Shown: positions 7,832 to 14,059 of the stretch, piece after piece
How positions within the stretch are numbered: the first letter of the stretch is position 1
Layout of the letters: each line of letters starts with the position of its first letter
Assembly (NCBI GenBank): GCA_027624995.1
Contig: JAQBTI010000023.1
Span: forward strand, 1-14,827
Origin: Chloroflexota bacterium
Lineage (GTDB): Bacteria > Chloroflexota > Dehalococcoidia > Lucifugimonadales > CATQGZ01
Length of the DNA stretch: 14,827 bases
Reading direction: 5' to 3'
Made by a program: the position numbers and the translations under genes
The notes under the pieces: model-generated
Databases searched by the model: none
What the model saw: the letters and a program-made list of their open reading frames with translations, nothing else
Told to the model about the DNA's origin: nothing

Positions 7832-7855
7832 GAGGCAAACCCAATTGTTTGTCTC
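7832..7855. repeat. Inverted repeat in the udg/HEPN spacer
   Basis: GAGGCAAAC (7832-7840) pairs with GTTTGTCTC (7847-7855) across a 6-nt loop, nine pairs with one G-U on the plus strand. It lies about 95 nt downstream of the HEPN gene stop, inside the 258-nt spacer 7690-7948. No T-run follows on either strand. Apart from this repeat and the udg promoter, I see no gene in this spacer. Confidence 0.3.
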
Positions 7856-7948
7856 GCCCTGAGAAAGGTGTAGTACGTTGCCAGTATGGGGTACCATTCT
7901 TGTCCCCCCTCCCACCGGCAGCCCTCCAGCTCTCTTGTCGTGTTTTCA

Positions 7949-8776
7949 CTAGGGCCAGGGACCCGGTGTCTTGACACAGTCATCCAGGCGACGATGGAGG
8001 TAAGACGCAATCGTGAGCAAGTCCAAGGCGTCTCGTTCTTGAATGGGCCACTTCACCTTGGGCGCATGAGCGGTTACGTTACGGAAAGCTCCGAACATCC
8101 CCTTCGTCAGTTGCATCAATCCGGTGTGCTCACTGCGTTCGGTCTCGGACCGAAGGGTGTTGAAGACCAAGATCGGCATGCCGCGCGGCCCGATGCCAAA
8201 GGCTCGATCAACAAGTCTTTGGCCGTCGCCATCTACCCCAGCCTTCTCGCGAATCTTGTCCGCCACACTCTTTGTGGCCTCAAATACGGCGTGGAAGTAG
8301 TTCTCTCGAAGTAGCTCTGGGCGGCAGAACTTGAGCACATCTGGATGCACTCCTCGACGGGAGAACTCTGACCTGAGCCGTCCCACCGCCTCTTCGGCCT
8401 CCGAAAGGGTTCGGGCCGGCCGGGCCCGCGTTCGTAGTCTGCCATCCTCACCGAGCGCGTAGCCTGAGAACGCAAGTATTTCGTTGAGGGCGTCTCGACG
8501 CGAGCCAAAGAGTGCCGGATCACCAGTGTAACGGACAGGCGACATGGCCTCCTGGATAAGAGCGCATACGATGTTGCCAGCTCGGTCCTGCCTCTGACGT
8601 TCAATTAGGGCGTTGAATAGACGTTTCCTCTTAGTAATGGTGGGAGTAGGGTCGCCAATACTCAGTTGGGCTAGAAGACGCCCAATCTCGCTGCCGGTTA
8701 GTCCATCGTCTGTGTCGGCGAGGACGTCGCAGGTTCGTTCTAGTTCCGCTTGAGAAAACGCACGAATTGCTGGCAT
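7949..8776 (-). CDS. TIGR02391/Ymh-like protein with a C-terminal HEPN-type RNxxxH motif
   Basis: The 275-residue soluble protein has two parts. The N-terminal half (about 1-115) is helical and contains LTGSEIGRLLAQL (26-38), TKRKRLFNAL (48-57), NIVCALIQEAMSPVRY (68-83) and LNEILAFSGYALGEDGRL (97-114). This resembles N-terminal regions found in some abortive-infection-type proteins. The C-terminal half (about 150-265) has DRAFGIGPRGMPILVFNTL (190-208) and GMFGAFRNVTAHAPK (226-240), where Arg232-Asn-X3-His237 fits the HEPN ribonuclease motif R-X4-6-H. I recognise it as the TIGR02391 (Hypoth_Ymh) type. Family membership is from memory, and ribonuclease action is inferred. It stands alone, with a strong promoter-like sequence upstream, no Shine-Dalgarno before ATG 8776, and no MNT antitoxin partner beside it. 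The role could be phage defence, toxin or RNA stress response. Confidence 0.75.
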   Translation of the reverse strand: MPAIRAFSQAELERTCDVLADTDDGLTGSEIGRLLAQLSIGDPTPTITKRKRLFNALIERQRQDRAGNIVCALIQEAMSPVRYTGDPALFGSRRDALNEILAFSGYALGEDGRLRTRARPARTLSEAEEAVGRLRSEFSRRGVHPDVLKFCRPELLRENYFHAVFEATKSVADKIREKAGVDGDGQRLVDRAFGIGPRGMPILVFNTLRSETERSEHTGLMQLTKGMFGAFRNVTAHAPKVKWPIQERDALDLLTIASYLHRRLDDCVKTPGPWP

Positions 8777-8822
8777 CGGAAGGTTGCGAATAAGGCCTGA
8801 CGCCCACTAGTCCTACATAGAC

Positions 8823-8851
8823 ATTATCTACTAAAGCGGGGCGCTTGGTAA
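8823..8851 (-). promoter_or_regulatory. Promoter candidate of the HEPN gene
   Basis: The minus strand has TTACCA (8846-8851), a 17-nt spacer and GATAAT (8823-8828), matching the consensus at four and five of six positions. The start would be near 8816, giving a leader of about 40 nt. It lies wholly in the 79-nt gap behind the first MFS gene, so this gene seems to be transcribed on its own. Confidence 0.55.
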
Positions 8852-8855
8852 CTAT

Positions 8856-10040
8856 CTATTTGCTGTCGCGTCGGCGCGACCGTCGCGAGCCGAGCACGAA
8901 GCCGGCCGCGCCGATCAGCGTCCCCGCCCCGGCGATGCCGAAAGTCGACGCCGCAGTGAGGATACCCCCAACCGGACCTAGAATGAGGGCCCCGCCCGAT
9001 CCGCCGATGTCCCAGCCCGCCTGTAGTGTCGCCAGCGCAGAGCTACGTTCGTGGGGAGGTGCCCTGTCTACTGTGAATGACTGCATGGCCGGCTGGATCA
9101 TCCCGAATCCGCCGCCGACCAGGAACGCCGCGCTCAGGAAGACCGCCTGGTTGTGGGCCCCCATCAAAACGAACATGCCAGCAGCGGCGGACAGCAGGCC
9201 GGGGATTATTAGGGCGGAGCGGCCGAGTCTGTCTGCCGCCCTGCCTGCGATCAGCATCACCGTAATCGTCGTGAGCGAATTTACAGAAAAGTAGAGTCCG
9301 GGGTTACCAAGGTTACGAGTCTCGGCGAAGAGCGGCAGAAACGTGGCCACCGGTGCTGTCGTGATGGTGTAGCCGACAAAGACAGCCGTCGGGAAGATGG
9401 CACTGGGAGCGATCAGCGGAGCTCGGTGCGCCGGATCCGGGCTGACAGGAATGCTCGTACCGGTCGACGAGATCCGAAATGCGAGTGCGGCCGCCACGCT
9501 CGCGCACATCGCGGAGTACAGGAATCCAGACGAGAAGCTGTGGTTCGATATCAGCCAGAAACCGACCACCGGCGAGTAGAGTCCCGAAAGCGCGACGGAG
9601 TTGCCGTGGTAGCTGAGCCCCTCCGCACGCCTCTGGACGGGCGCCAGATTTGCGATGATCGTAACAGTAGCCACGGGCGTCATCGCCATCCCCACTCCCT
9701 GCAACATGCGGACTGGGAGCATCGTCCAAACGTCGAATGCGGGGATGTAAAGGACGCCCGCCACCGCGAATATCGCCGAGCCCACGATCGCCACACGCTT
9801 TGCGCCCAGTAGATAGACCCACTTACCGGCGAACGGCCTGACAACCAGGGCCACGATGCCAAAGGAGCCGACGACCAGCCCTATCTGCCATTCAGCCCCT
9901 CCCCGGTCCAAGACGTACAGCGGCACCATCGTAAAGAGCGAAGTGTAGCTGGCGAACAGGAAGTGAGCGGTCAGGAGTCCGAGGACATAGTCGGAGGTCC
10001 AGAGCCTGGTCGACGGGGCATCCGCCCGTGATTGCGTCAA
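8856..10040 (-). CDS. MFS transporter (arabinose-efflux/drug-efflux type), 12 TM
   Basis: The 394-residue chain is hydrophobic throughout with about twelve membrane segments and fits a major facilitator proton-coupled exporter. Family signs are a motif-A-like loop between helices 2 and 3 (RPFAGKWVYLLGAKR, 68-82), a motif-B-like RMLQGVGMAM (111-120), LYSPVVGFWL (154-163) in the motif-C region, and a second motif-A copy AGRAADRLGR (265-274) in the C-terminal half. A short central loop (about 190-212) divides the halves, and the tail is Arg-rich (SRRSRRRDSK). The start is TTG, preceded by GAGGGGTGAT (10046-10055), a strong Shine-Dalgarno, and an in-frame TAA lies just upstream. It is divergent from the second MFS gene. 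The substrate cannot be deduced; sequence resemblance places it with general efflux permeases and not with the MFS_3 pair nearby. Confidence 0.88.
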   Translation of the reverse strand: MTQSRADAPSTRLWTSDYVLGLLTAHFLFASYTSLFTMVPLYVLDRGGAEWQIGLVVGSFGIVALVVRPFAGKWVYLLGAKRVAIVGSAIFAVAGVLYIPAFDVWTMLPVRMLQGVGMAMTPVATVTIIANLAPVQRRAEGLSYHGNSVALSGLYSPVVGFWLISNHSFSSGFLYSAMCASVAAALAFRISSTGTSIPVSPDPAHRAPLIAPSAIFPTAVFVGYTITTAPVATFLPLFAETRNLGNPGLYFSVNSLTTITVMLIAGRAADRLGRSALIIPGLLSAAAGMFVLMGAHNQAVFLSAAFLVGGGFGMIQPAMQSFTVDRAPPHERSSALATLQAGWDIGGSGGALILGPVGGILTAASTFGIAGAGTLIGAAGFVLGSRRSRRRDSK

Positions 10041-10081
10041 GTGTTATCACCCCTCAGGCCCTGGCGGCGGTCGGTATCTGA

Positions 10082-10095
10082 GCGCGGCGCCGCGC
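10082..10095. promoter_or_regulatory. Perfect 14-bp GC palindrome at the start of MFS-1 transcription
   Basis: GCGCGGCGCCGCGC reads the same on both strands. It overlaps the predicted transcription start (about 10091) of the minus-strand MFS gene. It could be an operator for a dimeric repressor, or a hairpin at the mRNA 5' end. No regulator gene lies beside it. Confidence 0.45.
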
Positions 10096-10097
10096 CA

Positions 10098-10125
10098 ATT
10101 CTATCCGTGCCCTCGGGGGTGTCAA
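10098..10125 (-). promoter_or_regulatory. Promoter of the first MFS gene
   Basis: A perfect TTGACA (10120-10125) is separated by 16 nt from TAGAAT (10098-10103, five of six matches) on the minus strand. The leader would be about 50 nt and includes the Shine-Dalgarno at 10046-10055. It is the strongest promoter match in the window. Confidence 0.65.
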
Positions 10126-10149
10126 GGTTTGCACAGGGTCGTCGGTGTT

Positions 10150-10159
10150 CTCCGCGGAG
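10150..10159. promoter_or_regulatory. 10-bp palindrome between divergent promoters
   Basis: CTCCGCGGAG is a perfect palindrome located between the minus-strand -35 box at 10120 and the plus-strand -35 box at 10184, so a protein bound here could touch both. Ten-base palindromes in GC-rich DNA also arise by chance. Confidence 0.25.
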
Positions 10160-10183
10160 CTGCAACAAGATTCGTGAATTCGC

Positions 10184-10213
10184 TTGACCCTAAGTCGAGC
10201 GCAGGTGTAGGCT
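10184..10213 (+). promoter_or_regulatory. Candidate promoter of the second MFS gene
   Basis: TTGACC (10184-10189, five of six) is followed after 18 nt by TAGGCT (10208-10213, three of six). Transcription would begin near 10220, about 26 nt before the TTG start, and the leader contains AAGGGG (10233-10238). Confidence 0.4.
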
Positions 10214-10245
10214 GAGTCGGCCTTAGCCACGTAAGGGGCGGATTT

Positions 10246-11535
10246 TTGGACGAGCGATCAGTCCCCGGGGGCCACCTGTCGGCCGCCATAGTTGCGGATA
10301 CTGTTGCGCCTGCCGGCTGGGCTCAGCGGTTCCCGATGTTCGAGTCGTTCGAGTTCCGGGACTTCAGGTGGTTGTGGGTCGGCGTCTTGGCGTCCTTCAT
10401 GTCCATGAGCATGCTGATGATGGTCCGAGCCTGGCTCGTGTTAGACATCACGAATGGCTCTCCCCTCGCCCTTACTTGGACCATGGTGTCATTTGCCGTA
10501 CCCATGACATTCGTCTCTCCGATCGCGGGCGCACTTGCCGACCGCATTCCTCGGAAGCATATGGTCATCCTTTCCCAGACTGGCAATGTTGTTATGACAC
10601 TGCTCCTGGCTGGGCTCGATCTGGCCGGGGTCGTCCATTTGGGGCACCTCATCGGCATCGGCCTAATTAACGGTTCGCTGATGGCTCTAAATTTGCCGAG
10701 CCGTCAAGCAATGATCTCCGAGGTCGTACCCGAGCACAAGTTGATGAATGCAATATCCCTGAGCAACGCGGCCATGAACATAACGAGTATGGCCGGCCCG
10801 GCCCTCGCGGGTCTCCTCATCGTGCTGGTCGATACGCACGGCGCCTTCTTCGTCATCGCCGGGATTTACGCTATTTCGGCAGTGTCAGTCGCGATGGTGA
10901 ATGCGGGCGGCAAGTCAATGGCCCGTTCTGGAAAAAGTATAATCGGTGACATTAGGGCGGGACTTGCCTATTCCTTCGGCGACCAGACTTTGCGCGGGCT
11001 GATGGTGGTCGTGCTCATCGGCGTAATATTCGGCTCGGCGTACTGGCCGCTACTAGCCGCGTGGGCGCGCGAGGTTCTCGACGTGGGTGCGGGAGGGCTG
11101 GGCATTCTCAACGCGGCCACCGGAGTGGGCGCTCTATTCGGTAGCCTGATGTTAGCCTCGATGACAGGGTACAAGCGGCGAGGTATTCTACTACTCGTCG
11201 TTTGCGCGGGATGGGGCATATCCCTAGCCGTGTTCGCGCGGACCACTAACTTCGCGCAAGCCCTGCCCCTTCTGATGCTCGTCGGCGTTCTGAGCGCCAT
11301 ATTCATGTCACTCAGAATGACCTTGTTGCAAAGCCACGCCGCGCCTGAAATGCGTGGCAGGGTCATCAGCATAGGGATGATGTCGTGGGGGCTGATGCCT
11401 ATCGGCGCGGTCCCTTTCGCGTTGATCGCGGCGGCTGTTGATACCGCCTTTGCCCTAATGCTAAGCGGCATCCTTCTGGCCGTCTCCACAGTTGTATTCT
11501 GGATCATCTACCCGAGCTTCCGCAGGATCGAGTAA
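10246..11535 (+). CDS. MFS transporter, EntS-like (MFS_3 family)
   Basis: A 429-residue major facilitator protein whose layout resembles the enterobactin exporter EntS and related macrolide/siderophore efflux proteins. After a soluble N-terminal stretch (1-31) comes MFESFEFRDFRWLWVG (31-46). It is followed by the helix 2-3 loop GALADRIPRKH (95-105), NLPSRQAMISEVVPE (149-163), NAAMNITSMAGPALAGLLI (174-192), a central loop (about 222-235) and APEMRGRVISI (366-376). About twelve helices are visible, and it ends with a cytoplasmic IYPSFRRIE. The start is TTG with AAGGGG seven nt upstream. The longer-than-usual N-terminus leaves ATG codons such as Met31 as alternatives, but the Shine-Dalgarno favours TTG. 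It is paralogous to the third MFS gene. Its substrate is unknown. The small acidic gene follows after 4 nt, so the two are probably one transcript. Confidence 0.88.
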   Translation: MDERSVPGGHLSAAIVADTVAPAGWAQRFPMFESFEFRDFRWLWVGVLASFMSMSMLMMVRAWLVLDITNGSPLALTWTMVSFAVPMTFVSPIAGALADRIPRKHMVILSQTGNVVMTLLLAGLDLAGVVHLGHLIGIGLINGSLMALNLPSRQAMISEVVPEHKLMNAISLSNAAMNITSMAGPALAGLLIVLVDTHGAFFVIAGIYAISAVSVAMVNAGGKSMARSGKSIIGDIRAGLAYSFGDQTLRGLMVVVLIGVIFGSAYWPLLAAWAREVLDVGAGGLGILNAATGVGALFGSLMLASMTGYKRRGILLLVVCAGWGISLAVFARTTNFAQALPLLMLVGVLSAIFMSLRMTLLQSHAAPEMRGRVISIGMMSWGLMPIGAVPFALIAAAVDTAFALMLSGILLAVSTVVFWIIYPSFRRIE

Positions 11536-11539
11536 CCCT

Positions 11540-11932
11540 ATGCTAGAGGGCGGGTCCATCTACCTCGAGGTCGAGGAGAACGATAACTCCGAGTACATGC
11601 CGCTGCTCGTCTACGAGGCCCATCAGCGCCCGGTGCCGATATCTAGGGTTATCATCGAGGAGCCCGGGAGGCCGCACGGCGTGTGCAGCGTCACGGGTTG
11701 GAGCAGCGAGGGCGACGGGACCCCTTGTCCCGCCATGTACACCCCGGTTTCGGACTCGGGCCAGGCGGTCGTCCATCTCGTATTCGGCGGCGATTGGGGA
11801 ATCCGGCTGAAGCCCGAGACCTCGAAAGAGGAATGGGATACCGCCAGTGCGGACCAGTGGGGAGAGCCCTACCTCATGCTCATCGAGGAGAGTGCGGTCC
11901 TGCTGGGAGACGATCAGCCGTCAGCAGGCTGA
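11540..11932 (+). CDS. Hypothetical acidic protein of 130 residues, downstream of MFS-2
   Basis: I do not recognise a family. The product has no signal peptide or membrane segment and is rich in Glu and Asp (SIYLEVEENDNSEYMP near the start, ETSKEEWD at 93-100). Alternating hydrophobic strands, such as PLLVYEAH, AVVHLVFGG and YLMLIEESAVLL, suggest a small beta-rich domain. It has two cysteines (Cys49, Cys63). The ATG at 11540 lies 4 nt after the MFS stop, with GAG from the MFS 3' end serving as a weak ribosome-binding site. A longer reading from 11492 would overlap the MFS gene and is not favoured. The tight spacing says it is translated with the transporter. Its last 19 nt overlap the convergent third MFS gene. 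Codon use is similar to the neighbours, supporting a real gene. Confidence 0.7.
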   Translation: MLEGGSIYLEVEENDNSEYMPLLVYEAHQRPVPISRVIIEEPGRPHGVCSVTGWSSEGDGTPCPAMYTPVSDSGQAVVHLVFGGDWGIRLKPETSKEEWDTASADQWGEPYLMLIEESAVLLGDDQPSAG

Positions 11933-13248
11933 ACGGCGGAGGCTCCCGGGTCCGGCATGATCTGCCGGCGTAGGGCCGGCATCGTGAGGCCGACCAGTCC
12001 AATGCAGGCGACGCCGACCGCGGCGAGGATCCCCAGCGCGAACGGAGCCCCCTTGGCTGCCGACAGTCCTCCTACGATCAGAGCTCCTATCGGTCCGGCG
12101 CCGATTGCCAATGTCACGATACCGAGGGCCCTGCCCCGCATCTGCTCCGGCGTCACCAGCATTACGATGGTCGACTGCATGGTCGAGAATCCCGCGACAC
12201 CGACCCCAAGAAACAGGAGCGCAGAAAACGATAGCATGTAGGACTGGGAGAACGAGAAGCCGAGTAAGGCAACCATCGCCAGCAAAGAGCCGGCCATGTA
12301 GAACCGCCCGTGGTAACGGAGGCTCGGTATGGAGGCGATCATGATGCCACCAATAAGCGCGCCTATGCCGTCCCCAGCCATGAGCACCCCCGTCAGCAAA
12401 GGACCGACCCCGAGTTCGTCTCTCGCGACGACCGGCACCATCTGCATGTATGGAAAAAGCAGCAGGTTCATCGCGACCGTGATCGACAGGACGGCGAGCA
12501 TGGTAGTGCTGCCCTTGGCGTACTGGAAGCCTTCCCAAAGGTTACTGAAGATTCCGCCCAGGCCGGGGGTGCGGCTCGACGCCTCGAATCGCTTGCGTTG
12601 AGATATAGCTGCGGTTCTGATCTGTCCGCTCGAACCCAGCAACCAGAGCAGCAGGACCGAGACAACGTAGAGAAGACTGACGAGCACATAGCCGCCCTCG
12701 ACACCTATTGCGGCTATCAGCACTCCGGCGGCGAGTGGACCGACCAGCTTGCTCGAGTGCATAGCGGTCGAGTCCAATGCTACGGCATTGGTGACCGTTG
12801 ACCTGCCTACGAGATCGAGAATCAGAGAGCGCCGAGCCGGGTTGTCGAGAGACCACCCCGTGCCCGTGGCAACTATCACGATGTAGGCGTGCCAGTACAC
12901 CTCTCGTCCCGATAAGAGGAGCACGGTCATCACCAGCGCGGCAACAAGGTTCAGCAGGTGTGTCGCGAAGAGGGTTCTCTGCCGATTGATCCTGTCCGCC
13001 AGGACTCCCCCGATCGGTCCCAGTACGAGGAGAGGCGCCATGCTGAAGAATCCTACCAGCGAGACCTTCCACGGAGAGTCGGTAAGGTCAAGAACGAACC
13101 AGACCAGCAGAGTTACCTGCATCCAACGTGCGGTGTATGACGCGAAGTTTGCGGGCCAGAGAAGCCGAAAACTCGGGTTCTCGAATGCGTGGAAAGTGTT
13201 GAAGCGCTGTACGCCCTTAGCTGGTGTTCGAGGAGTGGTTATCTTCAT
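11914..13248 (-). CDS. MFS transporter, EntS-like (MFS_3 family), paralogue of MFS-2
   Basis: A 444-residue twelve-helix exporter. It matches the second MFS gene at several points. TFHAFENPSFRLLW (18-31) parallels the N-terminal signature, GVLADRINRQR (81-91) the helix 2-3 loop, and NPARRSLILDLV (136-147) the NLPSRQAMISEVV segment. STAMHSSKLVGPLAAGVLI (160-178) and TPEQMRGRALGIVTLAIG (366-383) match its counterparts at about 176 and 366. A charged loop near 209-240 separates the halves. Such transporters export siderophores, macrolides or other small hydrophobic compounds. The substrate is not evident. The start is ATG with no good Shine-Dalgarno. It follows comF by 36 nt and may be co-transcribed with it, or use its own promoter. 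The 3' end overlaps the convergent hypothetical gene by 19 nt. Confidence 0.88.
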   Translation of the reverse strand: MKITTPRTPAKGVQRFNTFHAFENPSFRLLWPANFASYTARWMQVTLLVWFVLDLTDSPWKVSLVGFFSMAPLLVLGPIGGVLADRINRQRTLFATHLLNLVAALVMTVLLLSGREVYWHAYIVIVATGTGWSLDNPARRSLILDLVGRSTVTNAVALDSTAMHSSKLVGPLAAGVLIAAIGVEGGYVLVSLLYVVSVLLLWLLGSSGQIRTAAISQRKRFEASSRTPGLGGIFSNLWEGFQYAKGSTTMLAVLSITVAMNLLLFPYMQMVPVVARDELGVGPLLTGVLMAGDGIGALIGGIMIASIPSLRYHGRFYMAGSLLAMVALLGFSFSQSYMLSFSALLFLGVGVAGFSTMQSTIVMLVTPEQMRGRALGIVTLAIGAGPIGALIVGGLSAAKGAPFALGILAAVGVACIGLVGLTMPALRRQIMPDPGASAVQPADG

Positions 13249-13259
13249 GCCCGCGTCAT

Positions 13260-13288
13260 TGTATACGCGGGGGGTTGTGAACGGTCAG
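13260..13288 (-). promoter_or_regulatory. Possible promoter of MFS-3, giving a near-leaderless mRNA
   Basis: On the minus strand CTGACC (13283-13288) is followed by 17 nt and TATACA (13260-13265), four of six matches each. The start would lie about 5 nt before ATG 13248, so the mRNA would be nearly leaderless, in keeping with the absence of a Shine-Dalgarno. The -35 box overlaps the comF stop codon. Confidence 0.25.
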
Positions 13289-14028
13289 CGAGTGGGCGGC
13301 TGGCCGCTGGACTGACGGGCCAATGCCAGGCCCCAGACCGATGCTGCGCCGCTGGCCTTCAGAGCTTCGGCGCAAGCTGACATCGTGCTACCGGTCGTGA
13401 CGACGTCGTCGATCAGCAGTACCGTGCGTCCCGAGATGTCGTCGAAGCACTCGAACGCACCGTCTATGTTGGTTCTCCGCTGGTCGAGGCTATCCATGGA
13501 GACCTGCGGTTCGGTGTACCTCGTCCGCCGCAAGGCGTGGCCAACGAGGGGTAGGCGGGTCAGCTTTGCCAGCTCCCTTGCGAGAAGTTGGGACTGGTTG
13601 TAGCCCCGCCGGCGCTCGGCGCTTCGATGTAAGGGGACCGGGACCAGCACGTCACCAGGCACTCGGTTAGTGTTCAGGAAATCTGCCAGTAACCGGGCAA
13701 GGTCGGGTGCGGCCGCCCTGATATTGCGATACTTAAGGTCGTGGACCATCTCCCGAACGACGCCCTCGAAGAGGTAAGGCGCGCGGATGCCGTCCACCTC
13801 AGGACGCGAACGGGCGCACCAATCACACAGCAGTTCCTTTCCACGGTCCGCGCATCGCGTGCAGTAAGGCCGTTCTAGTCTGGGCAGCTCGGACTCGCAG
13901 TCAGGACAGAGGTAATGACCCTCGGTGTGACAGACCGCGCAACTGATCGGGAGAACCAGGTCCAGGGCGCCACCCGCCACTCTGGATAGAATGGCCGTGG
14001 CCCGCTTGCCCGGTCCGCTCCATCTCAT
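13285..14028 (-). CDS. comF: ComF-family phosphoribosyltransferase
   Basis: ComF/ComFC proteins carry an N-terminal zinc-ribbon region and a C-terminal PRTase fold, and act in natural transformation in several bacteria. The 247-residue form starting at ATG 14028 has the usual length. Zinc ligands appear as four CxxC pairs: Cys30/33, Cys41/44, Cys56/59, Cys68/71. The VPVPLH segment (about 130-135) and RRRGYNQSQLLARELA (139-154) are standard. The PRPP-binding loop is VLLIDDVVTTGST (203-215). A longer reading from 14187 would overlap the NHL gene and is rejected. No Shine-Dalgarno precedes 14028. The gene lies 31 nt after the NHL stop and 36 nt before MFS-3. A PRTase role in metabolism and not competence cannot be excluded, since no other com genes are here. 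Confidence 0.9.
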   Translation of the reverse strand: MRWSGPGKRATAILSRVAGGALDLVLPISCAVCHTEGHYLCPDCESELPRLERPYCTRCADRGKELLCDWCARSRPEVDGIRAPYLFEGVVREMVHDLKYRNIRAAAPDLARLLADFLNTNRVPGDVLVPVPLHRSAERRRGYNQSQLLARELAKLTRLPLVGHALRRTRYTEPQVSMDSLDQRRTNIDGAFECFDDISGRTVLLIDDVVTTGSTMSACAEALKASGAASVWGLALARQSSGQPPTR

Positions 14029-14059
14029 TAGAGTTCGCCGGCCGGTGGTGCTGAGGTCT

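Noticed and set aside
7690..7948. tRNA or small RNA gene in the spacer
   Set aside because: GGTTCGTCTCG near 7789 looks slightly like a T-arm, but no acceptor stem or cloverleaf can be built around it.
11492..11539. Longer start for the small acidic protein
   Set aside because: It would overlap the end of MFS-2 and adds a Ser-rich stretch read from the MFS coding sequence in another frame. ATG 11540 directly follows the MFS stop.
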